DNA of 37,465 bases from a virus. The translations under genes and the position numbers were made by a program. The stretch covers positions 1-37,465 of IMG/VR virus record IMGVR_UViG_3300032323_001302. One strand, 5' to 3'. This document shows positions 1 through 10,055 of this stretch, one piece after another (positions within the stretch are counted from its first letter, which is position 1; every line of letters begins with the position of its first letter). The notes beneath the pieces are model-generated. The model worked only from the letters and a program-made list of their open reading frames with translations, had not been told where the DNA came from and made no database searches.

Positions 1-1695
1 AGCAAACTATTTAATTTACCACAAACTAGAAAAGCAGAAACTTTACTAAAAGAACAACAACGTGCAGCAAATGCAGCAGAAGAAGCACGTAAGACAGCCG
101 AAGCATTAGAATTTCTTAAAAATAATCCAAGACCAGCACGGCCTGGAGGACCTGGCGCACCACCACCTCCACCTTCGGTAATGGATGACGTATGGGGTGA
201 CTTAGGTTCTGATTTCTGGGGTACAGAAGCTGCCACAGGAGTTGCTACAAAAACTTCCCGCATAAAAGATGCGATATCTGGTGTTGGAAGAACGCTTGCT
301 AGACCAATTACTACACCAGCAAAGTTTGTATCACGAATTGGTAAAGCAGTTCAAAGATCTTTTAAGTATGGAAGAAATGAAAACATTAGGTGGGATGGAA
401 CTTTTAATTATTTTGGTAGAGATATGCTAATGAGAGAGGCTATTGATCGTATTGTTGGACCAATAGGAAGTAAGCTTAATCCAAAATTAACACTAGATGC
501 TAAAATTGCAAAGCTAGATCCATCAGCTCCATCAATAGATGCATACTCTAAGTTACAGAAATTAATGTCTCCATTAGATGGAAGACCTGGATCTTATAAC
601 CTAAAATATAGCAATATACCAAAAAATCTTTTAGAAAATATTGTAAAGAGTCCAGCAAGGAAGGTAGCAGGTTTTGCTACCCAGATAAAAGATAAAGCAG
701 TTAAAAATGTAAACGATATTATTTCTGGAAGAGCCTTAGTTTCTGACAATCCTTTTATTAAAAATCTAGCTATGGCAAAGTACCACGGTCCAAAAAAATT
801 TAAACAAAGCGCTCACTTTGCAATACAGGCTATTGTAGACTCTTTGCCAGGAGGGTTTGAAGGCTTGTTCCAACTTTTAAGGGGTGTTCATAGATCATAT
901 ATTCCATATACAGATGCACCAAAGTCTCCACTTGAAAGAGTGTTAGAGGCTAGAGCTGGACAAGGAAAATTCCCTACAAATGCATATGGACCAGGAAACT
1001 ATTTTGCTACCAGCAGAACAATGTCCGATGAAATATTTGAAAACTTTGGACCATATGCATATAAGACAGCATTAACACCATCAGCAGTTATTAGAGTTTT
1101 GCGAAGTAAAGGATTTGCAACAAAAGATGAAGTGGCAAAGGTTGCAGCAAAGTACGGAATGCCAGGTAGAACTCTTGAAGGAATTGGTTCAAACGCAGAT
1201 GATCCATTACTAAAAGCTTTAATGGATGAAGGATATTTGGGATATAGACATAATGATGCTTTCACTAACTGGATGATGGGAGTTATGCCTGGAATGGGCT
1301 TTAAGCTAACTAAAAATCCAAAATTTGTTGATACTCTGGATGCTCCTAAGTCAGTTATCAAAAAGGCTGCTGGTGGACTCATTAAGGGCCCAGGAACTGG
1401 AACTTCAGATTCAATAAGAGCAACACTTGGTTATGCTGGTGGAGGATCAATTAGAGTTTCAAATGGAGAATATGTTGTAAAGGCATCATCTGTTAAAGAT
1501 TATGGTGTATCTGCAATGAATGCAGTAAATAATGGTACCGCAACAATTGGCACAAACTCTGGCGGTACAGTGTATAATATAAATATGCCTATAACAAGTA
1601 ATAATGCAAACCCAGAAGGCGTAGCAAATGAAGTTATGAGAAGGCTAAAGCTTGAAGTAAGCAAGAATAACAAGAGCAATAAGGTTGGTTTGTAA
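1..1695 (+). CDS. Tail tape measure protein, C-terminal part (5' truncated)
   Basis: The frame is open from base 1, so the ATG at 181 is internal; 564 residues are present. The first 60 residues are a Glu/Ala/Lys-rich helix ending in a Pro-Gly run. Near residues 457-505 is a stretch typical of tape measure C-termini as I know them (GGLIKGPGTGTSDSI, then GEYVVKASSVKDYG). The protein sets tail length and is usually threaded through the tail lumen. Residues about 290-420 hold an ADP-ribosyltransferase-like segment: LLRGVHRS, GPGNYFATS about 35 residues later, and EGYLGYRH near 410. That domain call is tentative because the third catalytic residue is not obvious. The next gene starts on the last base of the stop codon (TAATG), consistent with tape measure followed by distal tail protein. 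The 5' part lies outside the window. Confidence 0.8.
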   Translation, partial: SKLFNLPQTRKAETLLKEQQRAANAAEEARKTAEALEFLKNNPRPARPGGPGAPPPPPSVMDDVWGDLGSDFWGTEAATGVATKTSRIKDAISGVGRTLARPITTPAKFVSRIGKAVQRSFKYGRNENIRWDGTFNYFGRDMLMREAIDRIVGPIGSKLNPKLTLDAKIAKLDPSAPSIDAYSKLQKLMSPLDGRPGSYNLKYSNIPKNLLENIVKSPARKVAGFATQIKDKAVKNVNDIISGRALVSDNPFIKNLAMAKYHGPKKFKQSAHFAIQAIVDSLPGGFEGLFQLLRGVHRSYIPYTDAPKSPLERVLEARAGQGKFPTNAYGPGNYFATSRTMSDEIFENFGPYAYKTALTPSAVIRVLRSKGFATKDEVAKVAAKYGMPGRTLEGIGSNADDPLLKALMDEGYLGYRHNDAFTNWMMGVMPGMGFKLTKNPKFVDTLDAPKSVIKKAAGGLIKGPGTGTSDSIRATLGYAGGGSIRVSNGEYVVKASSVKDYGVSAMNAVNNGTATIGTNSGGTVYNINMPITSNNANPEGVANEVMRRLKLEVSKNNKSNKVGL

Positions 1696-2144
1696 TGGCG
1701 TATTTACTTGAAGCAGGGATACAGGTATCCTTGGATAATGTTAATTGGCAAAAACTTACAGACCACAATAGAGATCCAATTTCTGTATCACAAGAAATTA
1801 TTGAAAGCCAATCAAGAATGGCTAACGGTAGAATGAAAAAATATGTAGTTGCTCAAAAAAATAATATATCAGTGTCTTGGAGCTATGTTCCATCAAAAAC
1901 ATCTGAGACAGCAGACCTAAATCATGGTGCTGCTTGGATTGAATCATTTTATAAAACTAATGTAGGATCTCCAATATATTTAAAGGTTGTAAGTTCTGAG
2001 TTAAACCAGTCTGGAATATTTGTTACTTCTCAAGATGGGTTTGAGGTGTATACTGTATTTATGAGTAATTTTTCTAAAACAATTATTAATAGAACAAAGA
2101 TATCAGACTACGTTAATATAAGCATTGACTTTACGGAGATATAA
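1695..2144 (+). CDS. Putative distal tail / minor tail protein
   Basis: 149 residues, no signal peptide or membrane segment. The sequence opens MAYLLEAGIQVSLDNVNWQK and is beta-rich throughout, with the alternating pattern of small siphovirus tail adaptor proteins. I do not recognise a named family from motifs. The role is inferred from position: it lies between the tape measure gene and the large hub gene, where the distal tail (Dit-like) protein usually sits. It overlaps both neighbours by one base (TAATG at each junction), so translation is probably coupled. An alternative is another small minor tail protein of the tail tip. Confidence 0.55.
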   Translation: MAYLLEAGIQVSLDNVNWQKLTDHNRDPISVSQEIIESQSRMANGRMKKYVVAQKNNISVSWSYVPSKTSETADLNHGAAWIESFYKTNVGSPIYLKVVSSELNQSGIFVTSQDGFEVYTVFMSNFSKTIINRTKISDYVNISIDFTEI

Positions 2145-5100
2145 TGTTAAGTAATGTCAGCTCCTCAGTCTTTACAGGCTCAGATTCAATTACTTTGACA
2201 CCAGTAGTTTCTGCAGAGTGGAACCATAATTTATTTAATGCTCCATATATTACTACCGCTGGAAATGGTACAGAGCTACTTGTCACTGCAATATCTCCTC
2301 TACCAAACAATGTGGAATCTGGTGGTAAGCCTAACTTTACAACTAAAAGCTTTGCTATGTTGCCACCAACTAATATTCCACCAATTACCACATCAATACC
2401 AAACACAACAACCTTTGCCATAACGGGTTCAGTGGTGTCTGCATCTAGTATTAATTTTTCTTGGTCAAATCCACCAACTGGAACTGTATTTTATAGAGTT
2501 CAAACAACTGGTCAATCAGACACAATTTCAACAGGAACAAGCTATACATTTTCTGGGCTATCATCAGGTACATCATATACTGTAACTATTGATGCATATA
2601 ATTCTTCATTTGCTGTTATTGGTAGTGCTAGTGAACTTTTTACAACTCAGTCAGCTGCACAAGATATGGTTAGTAAAGGAAAAATATCATATACTGTATC
2701 TGGAGGATCTAGCTCTGCATATAAAGTAATAACATATGTAAAGACTAGTAGTCCTATTCCAGTAATGATAAATGCATCAGGAAGGGGAACAGATCTTCAA
2801 TACGGCTCTGAGCAGGTTGAGGCAGACTCTTTAGGATGGACTAAGGTTATTACCTATGTAGGATCACAAAGCCCTGATGATACCTTTGCAGAGTTTGTAT
2901 ACACCATCACAGCCAACTCCATGAGCGGTGAAACCAATAATCCAATAGTATATTTTACGGTACCTAAAGTATATGCTACTACCTACTTTGATTATCAAAA
3001 CCATTCTTTATTTCCGACAGAAATGCCATTTACATATTTTAGACCAGGAGAGTCATATGTAGGATCAGGAGATATAAGGTCTACCTTTCCGTCTACATTT
3101 AGAAAGATTACATCTCCAGTCCTTGATGGATATACTGCTGATACATATTTCCCAGTAACTCCAATTTTACAAAATCCAAAATTTTGTCTTGCCTCTAAGC
3201 CTGTACCAATATTAAAAAATGTTTTACCAACAGATACATCTCCATATAGATATTTTGTTTCAGACGAATCATCAAGAAGTATTACATCTATTTATGAAAA
3301 GCCAATTATAACAAACAAGTTAGTTATTAAGTTTAATACCTTAATGACTATTCCAATAGTAAATATAACTATTGGTGAAACAACTATTACAGTTGACGGC
3401 AGTCAAAACATATCTCCTCCAGATAATGGTGTATTAATTTTGTATTGGACTGGCTCTTCTTGGACTAAAACAAAATGGTCATCAATGCCAAAGTTTAGTG
3501 ATTCTGGATCATTGCCGCTATCTACATCTTTTAGCAAGATAACGATAACGCAGATAGATAGAACAACTAATCCAGAATTTTTATCTTTAACAGGAGAAAC
3601 TCCACCACCTTCAGCAGGACCAACAATTACTTCATTCTCTGCTCAATGTGCTAACCCTGATACTGGAAATTGTTTATCATCATCTGCTATTAATAGTCAG
3701 TCGGTTTGGGCCTTGTTTAGTTACTCTAATGCATCATCTTATAAGATAACAACAACTTCTGGAAGTTTAAAAACAAGTAATGCAAATTCAGATACAGATG
3801 CATACCTTGGACTTGGAGTTTGTGGAACAACTTATAGCCTAACCCTAACTGTTTATTCTGGTGATAATCAACAAGGAACTTCTGCATCTCAGACAATAAA
3901 CTATACAGTAAATTGTGCTTCAACTGCAACAGAAACGTCTTCACCTTCATTAAGCGTTACCTCTGATCTAAAGAGGATGCATCTTGTAGAAGTTTCTCCA
4001 AGACTTGAGATTGATTTGACAGACTTTGTTCAGTCTGTATCTATTAGTAAATCTTTAGATGGAAGCAATAACTTACTTCCAATTTCTTCACTAAATTCAA
4101 ACGATGCTCAAATTACTTTATCTGGCATACCAGCTATGATTGGATCAACGATAGTTCCAATTTTTTCTAGTCAAAGTAATCAATCATCTACTATATTAGC
4201 GAACATGCTAAGAAAAAACATTAAATTTTATGTCAACTTTCATCTTAAAGAATACGCATCACCTAACTCAAAAATATCTCCAGATACGTATATTCCTGGC
4301 GGAGTTTTTTATTCAGATTCTTGGGTTGAAAATGATATCCAAAATATTACAGTTCAATGTTTTGATATTTCTAGGTATTTACAATCAATACCAGTACCAG
4401 ATTATGTTGTGAATTTAAAAAGACCATTTGAAATTATAACAAATATTCTAGATCTATCTGGATTTACAGATTACGACTATGACTCTCTTTATAGGGTATT
4501 TGATAGCTCAACTTCTCCAGTAAATCTTTACTATTATTACTGTAACTCTAAAGATTCAACCATTATGGAATGTCTAAATGAATTATTTGTTGCTTATCAA
4601 ATTGGTGCATATATTGATGAGTATGGCATTATGAAGTTTTTAAGTTTGCAAGATATACTTTCATCTTCAGAATCTAATATTTCTTTGCTTGATGGCAATA
4701 TTATGCAGAACGGATTTAATATATCAAATAATGCTAAGCCAGGAAAGATTTCTTTACGATACCAAACACCAAAAATTAAACAGTCTCCATCTCTTCAAAA
4801 TGTAACAGATGCTTCTATAAAGAACTCGCCTTCTTTTATATATACAACATCAAACGATGTTGTGTGGAGTCAGCAAACAGCTGACTCTGTTGGATTTAAT
4901 TATCTTAATGCAGATATGCTAGAAGATGACAATAAGTTTGAGCTCAACAATAACGACTTGCTAGATATTTTTCACACATTCAATATGAGCAATGATGGAT
5001 TTGCATTTATTGAAAATGAAATTGTTTCTTTTGCATATAAGGAATATAAGCTGTCAACTCTTAATGGCAGTAAAGAAAAATTTATATCTATTAAAAATAA

Positions 5101-7102
5101 TCTTGATCTTACTTCACAGATAGATACATATATTAAAGAGCAAGGTATTGGCCTTAGATTGTCAACTGCTAAGATAACATCTGTTTCTGGAGATGGAACT
5201 GAAATTACCTATACATCAAACAACACTTTTAAAGATGGAGACAAAGTAATGATTACTGGAGTTGTTCCATCTATTTATAATATTCAGGGTATTGTTATTG
5301 AAAGAACTTCAACATCATTTAAAGTAGCAGGAAAAGCAACAGGGACATATGTATCAGGTGGAGAAGCCTACATCGCTGCAGATTATGATGTTCTTATAAC
5401 ACCTACAGGAAAAATTACAAACGTAGAGCGTGGACTATTTGGAACTGTGCCTACGGAACATAAAAAGATAACAGATTTAGCAAGTAAGGGTTTGTCAAAA
5501 ATATCTTTAGATTCATATTTTACTATATCTGAAGATATACCCACAACATCAATTGTTAGCACTAAAACTACATATCCAAAAATGCCAGAGGTAAAAAGCA
5601 TTGCCGTAAGTCCAACAGACAATCATTCAACACTTATATTTCCAACATCTCAGGTAGACGTTGGCTATAAAACATACTCCGTTAAATTTAATTTAGGTGA
5701 AGAAGGTGGCGGTGCAGCAGGTCTATTTTTTAATATGGCAGATGAATCTGATCTTACAGGAGCATATTTTGTACAACTTGGAAGATATAATAGGCTTAAT
5801 CCAAAAACAGGAGAATTGTATGATGTGCCAAAATATGATTACACCCTTAGTATTCATGATCACACATTACAAACCTATGCATGGGCAGATGTTACTGCTG
5901 AGTGTGTTAGTATAATTAATAATTTTTCTAAAGTATTAAAGAAAGAAGGCACAGAAGATGCACCTATATATTCTTATGAAATAGATCAATGCTTTAATTT
6001 AAAGGTAGCTCATTATTTAACAGATGGCAAAGATGGAGAAGATGCAACAACTGAATATCCAAAGAACTGTTTATTAGTATTTATAAATAATGTTGAGATA
6101 ACTGGATGGCAAATTCCTGGTACAGAATATGATGAAGAAACCAACCCATCAGCAACTGGCTGGGCACCATCAAAAGTTAATCAACTTACTGGTATGAGAC
6201 AAAAGCCAACAATTCTTAATAATATTACAGTTGGAACAAAATTTGGTTTTTTTGCTTGTGGTGTTCCATTCGCTATAACTAATCTTTTTCCAGCAAAACA
6301 AAACTGGTCTCCACTTTCTACTCCAACAGCCACACTAAGAGAAATACACGCTACCGTAAAACCATTAAAAGAAAGAAGCGTAAGTTACTTTTATCAAGAT
6401 AGAGAATTTTTAAATGGATTAGTTCAAAAACAACCTCTATATACAAAGTCTCCTACTTATCTTATGCAAACAACACCAGAGGTATCTGGAATAAATTATT
6501 ACGATGTTGAATACCAAACCCCAGCTGCTGTTTCTGTAGATGTTCTTCCAGTTGAGTATATGATGAGGTATTTCCCAGGAAATAGGCCAATAGACAAAAA
6601 ACAATTTCAAAAGAAGTTAGTTGATGAATATTCACTATCTTATTCAACACCTCTAAATACTGGCTTTAGAGCAAGAATGGCAATAGCCAATGGAGCACCA
6701 CATATGATTCATCTTAAAAAAGATTCCGATGATCTAAATAATCTAACTGTAACACTTAATCTATGGACCCATGAAATAGTTGCACCTTCAGATCCAGAAA
6801 TTATTGAAAGCGTTATAGACTACTCAAACTTGTCAGAAACAGTACAGATAGATTCGGAATGGATACAGTCTAAGCAAGCAGCTTATAAGATGTTAAAGGT
6901 TGTTCAAAAAGGTATTGAAGGATTTTCTAAAAATGTATCTTTAAATATATTTGGAAACCCATTGATTCAGGTAGGGGATATCGTAAACCTTTCGTACTCT
7001 TTAAACGGAATTTCTCAACAAAAATACCTTGTACACTCAGTTTCTCATAGCTTTAGCCAAGGATTATCAACCTCCCTAAATCTTAAAAGGATTCAGGAGT
7101 AG
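2144..7102 (+). CDS. Large tail hub / tail-tip protein with FN3, Ig-like and lectin-like domains
   Basis: 1652 residues, the largest gene here. Residues about 85-170 form a fibronectin-III-like domain (INFSWSNPPTGTVFYRVQTT, then SGTSYTVTIDAY). About 495-590 is an Ig-like segment with paired cysteines. The core from about 605 (RMHLVEVSPRLEIDLTDFV) and the end (FGNPLIQVGDIVNLSY, then YLVHSVSHSF near the C-terminus) match the pattern of siphovirus tail hub proteins, in which a gp27-like ring caps the tail. Residues about 1005-1075 are an inserted beta module also found in the protein at 14491-15432. Residues about 1170-1400 look like a concanavalin/LamG-type fold. Compared with a typical hub of 400-900 residues, the excess is these adhesion-type insertions, suggesting that it combines the baseplate hub with receptor contact. 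A probable promoter follows its stop. Confidence 0.75.
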   Translation: MLSNVSSSVFTGSDSITLTPVVSAEWNHNLFNAPYITTAGNGTELLVTAISPLPNNVESGGKPNFTTKSFAMLPPTNIPPITTSIPNTTTFAITGSVVSASSINFSWSNPPTGTVFYRVQTTGQSDTISTGTSYTFSGLSSGTSYTVTIDAYNSSFAVIGSASELFTTQSAAQDMVSKGKISYTVSGGSSSAYKVITYVKTSSPIPVMINASGRGTDLQYGSEQVEADSLGWTKVITYVGSQSPDDTFAEFVYTITANSMSGETNNPIVYFTVPKVYATTYFDYQNHSLFPTEMPFTYFRPGESYVGSGDIRSTFPSTFRKITSPVLDGYTADTYFPVTPILQNPKFCLASKPVPILKNVLPTDTSPYRYFVSDESSRSITSIYEKPIITNKLVIKFNTLMTIPIVNITIGETTITVDGSQNISPPDNGVLILYWTGSSWTKTKWSSMPKFSDSGSLPLSTSFSKITITQIDRTTNPEFLSLTGETPPPSAGPTITSFSAQCANPDTGNCLSSSAINSQSVWALFSYSNASSYKITTTSGSLKTSNANSDTDAYLGLGVCGTTYSLTLTVYSGDNQQGTSASQTINYTVNCASTATETSSPSLSVTSDLKRMHLVEVSPRLEIDLTDFVQSVSISKSLDGSNNLLPISSLNSNDAQITLSGIPAMIGSTIVPIFSSQSNQSSTILANMLRKNIKFYVNFHLKEYASPNSKISPDTYIPGGVFYSDSWVENDIQNITVQCFDISRYLQSIPVPDYVVNLKRPFEIITNILDLSGFTDYDYDSLYRVFDSSTSPVNLYYYYCNSKDSTIMECLNELFVAYQIGAYIDEYGIMKFLSLQDILSSSESNISLLDGNIMQNGFNISNNAKPGKISLRYQTPKIKQSPSLQNVTDASIKNSPSFIYTTSNDVVWSQQTADSVGFNYLNADMLEDDNKFELNNNDLLDIFHTFNMSNDGFAFIENEIVSFAYKEYKLSTLNGSKEKFISIKNNLDLTSQIDTYIKEQGIGLRLSTAKITSVSGDGTEITYTSNNTFKDGDKVMITGVVPSIYNIQGIVIERTSTSFKVAGKATGTYVSGGEAYIAADYDVLITPTGKITNVERGLFGTVPTEHKKITDLASKGLSKISLDSYFTISEDIPTTSIVSTKTTYPKMPEVKSIAVSPTDNHSTLIFPTSQVDVGYKTYSVKFNLGEEGGGAAGLFFNMADESDLTGAYFVQLGRYNRLNPKTGELYDVPKYDYTLSIHDHTLQTYAWADVTAECVSIINNFSKVLKKEGTEDAPIYSYEIDQCFNLKVAHYLTDGKDGEDATTEYPKNCLLVFINNVEITGWQIPGTEYDEETNPSATGWAPSKVNQLTGMRQKPTILNNITVGTKFGFFACGVPFAITNLFPAKQNWSPLSTPTATLREIHATVKPLKERSVSYFYQDREFLNGLVQKQPLYTKSPTYLMQTTPEVSGINYYDVEYQTPAAVSVDVLPVEYMMRYFPGNRPIDKKQFQKKLVDEYSLSYSTPLNTGFRARMAIANGAPHMIHLKKDSDDLNNLTVTLNLWTHEIVAPSDPEIIESVIDYSNLSETVQIDSEWIQSKQAAYKMLKVVQKGIEGFSKNVSLNIFGNPLIQVGDIVNLSYSLNGISQQKYLVHSVSHSFSQGLSTSLNLKRIQE

Positions 7103-7118
7103 GCTCTTGTGGTATAAT
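7090..7118 (+). promoter_or_regulatory. Extended -10 promoter before the H-lectin gene
   Basis: TTGTGG directly precedes TATAAT (7113-7118), giving a TRTG-type extended -10. The -35 region (GATTCA, 7090-7095, 17 bases upstream) is poor. The expected start near 7125 lies just before the AGGAG at 7127-7131, giving a leader of about 14 bases to the ATG at 7139. The same ATTCA-spacer-TGTGGTATAAT layout recurs at 13285-13313. Confidence 0.5.
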
Positions 7119-7138
7119 TAATTGACAGGAGATAAAAA

Positions 7139-7690
7139 ATGCCATATGTTAAAATATCAGACCCCAATATCATAGATCTTACTGCCTGGCAGCAGGTTAT
7201 TAATGTAATTAATCAACATAGCGATACTCTTTCTGCTATTACAAACAATTTTGGTCTTCAAGGATCTGGCGTTACAGATTGGAATGGCGAAGCAGAAATT
7301 TATGAGGAATTTAATGCTGGTTCACAGAAAATGCTTTATGGAAAATTTAGAATTGACACTACAGGTGACAACAAAGACTCAAGCATACTAAATGATAGAG
7401 TTTTTCATCAAACAATAGATTTTGATAATGGGCAAACTGGAACAGCTAGCTTTAGTGCAAAACCTATTGTAACTGTTACACCTGCTTTGCTAAGAGAAGA
7501 CATTACTCCAATGGTAAGTAGAAATTCTGGTCTTGTCTGTACTGTTATTGCAATAACTAATACAGGATTTACTGTTCGCATTATTAAGACAAGAGAGTTT
7601 TCTGCAGATGTAGAACAAGGTTCTAAGGTTGACGATCCAAAGCCAACTTCATTTTTTAACATAAACTGGATTGCTATAGGACCAAAGTAA
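7139..7690 (+). CDS. Virion protein with H-type-lectin-like C-terminal domain
   Basis: 183 residues. Residues about 95-183 follow the H-type lectin pattern: FSAKPIVTVTP, a middle strand with NTGFTVRIIKT, and the closing NINWIAIGPK (family pattern: aromatic-x-x-P-x-V, then GF-x-V, then W-x-A-x-G). This domain is found in Helix and Dictyostelium lectins and in phage tail-associated proteins, where it binds sugars. The first 60 residues (NIIDLTAWQQVINVINQHSD) look like a short helical trimerisation or attachment segment. The gene follows the hub and overlaps the next fibre gene by one base (TAATG), so it is probably a tail-tip receptor-binding or accessory protein. AGGAG lies 7 bases before the ATG. 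Confidence 0.6.
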   Translation: MPYVKISDPNIIDLTAWQQVINVINQHSDTLSAITNNFGLQGSGVTDWNGEAEIYEEFNAGSQKMLYGKFRIDTTGDNKDSSILNDRVFHQTIDFDNGQTGTASFSAKPIVTVTPALLREDITPMVSRNSGLVCTVIAITNTGFTVRIIKTREFSADVEQGSKVDDPKPTSFFNINWIAIGPK

Positions 7691-10044
7691 TGGCGAAAGT
7701 ACCGCCTAAATCTGTTTATAAAAGTCCAAAGTCGGTTGCTAGAAATCAGCCAGTAACAGTAAGCGCTGATGATCCAAGAGCAGCATGGAATAAGGTTGGA
7801 CAGTTTAAAGCAAGAGTAGGCTCAGAAGTTGATGTTGTTGGATTAGACGGCATACCATTAATTGATGGCGGTAAAAGTTTAACAGCATCATTTAGTTCAA
7901 CTGGAACACATAAAGTTGTAGAACCAGAAAGATTTGTACGTCCTGGAGTTAATGGTGGAGAAGCTTCCATTCAGTCTGGATTTGGTGCTATAGTACCAAC
8001 AGATATTACTAATGTGTCAACAGCTTGGTCTACAGAATCTGAAAAAACAGAAGATCTTATTGTCACATTTGACTGGGACTATGCAGATCCTGCAAATGTA
8101 TCTGTTACAGAATTTATTTTAGAGATTACTTTATCTACAGGTACAGTACGCCAAACTCCCTATGGATCTTTTCCAGTAAATAAAACACAAACAGGACAAA
8201 CAGCAATACTTACTAAATCTTTAAATAGATCTACACTTGGTGTTTTGTCACTAAACATTACTAAGGTTTGTGTGTATGCAATTGATGCATTTTATAATAC
8301 AAGCGGAAAAGTTTGTGATAATACAGTACCCGCATATGTGCTTAATCTTCCAGTTCCAGTTATAACGGTTGCAGCAGCTAGCAATGGATATAATGTTTCG
8401 TACACTATTCCAACTCAATCTATATTTGATGCTATAGATATTGTTGAATATGAATCAACTGCTACCACTGAGCCAACAGGAGTTACTTACTCAAGAGTTT
8501 ATTTTGATAATATTTCTCCAGCAAATGTTATAACTACTAATACAAACTCTAGATGGGTTAAAGCAAGGTTTTCTTCAGATGGCGGAATATACACTGCGTT
8601 TTCTGCTGCACAAAAAGTAACACCATTAGATCCAATTACCGTAGACACAGTTGGACCTTCAGCACCTACTGGAACAGTAACTGGTGGATTAGAAAGTTCT
8701 GGAACCATAGGTTTTAATGCTTTCTTAAATATATCTTGGACTGCAGTATCAGATACTACCTTAAGAGGGTATAGAATTAGATTTAGACCAGTAACCACTC
8801 CAGTATCAAGTTACTCTTATGTTGATTCACCAGGCAATGGGACATCATTTAGAATAACAGGCCTTGCTTCAGGTACAAATTATGAAGTTGCAATTGCAGC
8901 ATATGATGAATTTAATAATACTTCTTCATCATATCAAACACTAACTGGGAGCCCAGTATCAACTGCTGGATCTCCATTTATAGGAACAAATGTTTCTACA
9001 ACTGGATACTTTCAGGCTGGAGTTCCTGGAACAGATACAGGAGTTTTTAAGTTTGGCTATGGTGTTCAAAATAGTGGGGGAGCATTAAGAGGTTTAGTAT
9101 TTAATGCAAATAACTATTGGTATATAGACTCTAATCAATCTGCTTCATTAAAAGTTGGCGGAGGACCATCAAATTATATTTCATGGAATGGAAGTACATT
9201 TACAGTAGATGGAGATATAACAGCTAGAGGTGGTTCATTTAGTGGAAATATTCTTATGTCAACATCTGGTGCATCCATATATAGCGGAACAATTAATTCA
9301 AATGGAAATTTAACAGGTAATGGTTTTGCATTAAATTCAGATGGACTAAAGGTTGCAAATGGAACCAACTCTGTAACCCTAGACGCAGCTACAGGTTCAA
9401 TTATTGCTAATGCTGGAACAATTGCTGGCTGGACAATAAATTCAAATCAAATTTCAAAAGTTGCTACGGGACAAGGAAAGATTGCTCTAGACTCTACATC
9501 AGGATATATATATGTAACTAGGGATTCAGTAGAAACTACCACAGCTGGTATAAATAGTCCATCAGATGATGACGATAATGTTTTTTGGTCTGGAGGTACT
9601 GGACCAGCAGATGAAACAAGTCCATTTAGAGTTAGACTCAATGGAGATTTATTTGCAAGCAATGCAACAATTACTGGAGAAATTAATGCAACAAGTGGAA
9701 ATATTTCTGGACCAATGGATGTAGATGGACAGCTTTATGTTGGAAATGTTATAATAGAGTCAGTATCTGGAAAATTTTCCATAACAGATACTATTGGTGG
9801 TTATGGAGTTATTTCTACTTCTGAATCTGGTAGGTTGGTTTTGGGTCATTACCAAGAAGATTTTGGAAGACAGGTAAAAGTAGCAAGATCTGCACAAGTT
9901 GCTGGTAATCCAGATGGTGCTGGCGCAGCAAATTCTGGTGGATTAAGAAATATATTTACTAGTACAGTTGCTCAATTTTACAGTAATGCTTATCTATCAG
10001 CAAATGAAGCTAATGGAGACGTAGTGTTACTTTACACACCGTGA
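7690..10044 (+). CDS. Tail fibre / host-specificity protein with FN3 repeats
   Basis: 784 residues. After a Lys/Pro-rich start there are probably three fibronectin-III-like domains (about 110-215, 220-310, 325-430); the third is clearest, with LNISWTAVSDTTLRGYRIRF and SGTNYEVAIAAYDEFNN. Residues about 440-784 form a glycine- and asparagine-rich beta fibre with short repeated turns (DGDITARGGSFSGN, SGTINSNGNLTGNGF, NAGTIAGWTINSNQIS). These resemble the central straight fibre of siphovirus tail tips, which usually forms a trimeric stalk. No enzymatic motif is seen. Its place right after the hub and lectin genes supports a role in host recognition. The true fold needs structure prediction. Confidence 0.7.
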   Translation: MAKVPPKSVYKSPKSVARNQPVTVSADDPRAAWNKVGQFKARVGSEVDVVGLDGIPLIDGGKSLTASFSSTGTHKVVEPERFVRPGVNGGEASIQSGFGAIVPTDITNVSTAWSTESEKTEDLIVTFDWDYADPANVSVTEFILEITLSTGTVRQTPYGSFPVNKTQTGQTAILTKSLNRSTLGVLSLNITKVCVYAIDAFYNTSGKVCDNTVPAYVLNLPVPVITVAAASNGYNVSYTIPTQSIFDAIDIVEYESTATTEPTGVTYSRVYFDNISPANVITTNTNSRWVKARFSSDGGIYTAFSAAQKVTPLDPITVDTVGPSAPTGTVTGGLESSGTIGFNAFLNISWTAVSDTTLRGYRIRFRPVTTPVSSYSYVDSPGNGTSFRITGLASGTNYEVAIAAYDEFNNTSSSYQTLTGSPVSTAGSPFIGTNVSTTGYFQAGVPGTDTGVFKFGYGVQNSGGALRGLVFNANNYWYIDSNQSASLKVGGGPSNYISWNGSTFTVDGDITARGGSFSGNILMSTSGASIYSGTINSNGNLTGNGFALNSDGLKVANGTNSVTLDAATGSIIANAGTIAGWTINSNQISKVATGQGKIALDSTSGYIYVTRDSVETTTAGINSPSDDDDNVFWSGGTGPADETSPFRVRLNGDLFASNATITGEINATSGNISGPMDVDGQLYVGNVIIESVSGKFSITDTIGGYGVISTSESGRLVLGHYQEDFGRQVKVARSAQVAGNPDGAGAANSGGLRNIFTSTVAQFYSNAYLSANEANGDVVLLYTP

Positions 10045-10055
10045 TTGGATAATGT

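Noticed and set aside
181-183. ATG at 181 as the start of the first gene
   Set aside because: The frame continues without a stop to base 1 and encodes a plausible helical and Pro/Gly-rich segment, and no ribosome site precedes 181. The gene is 5' truncated by the window.
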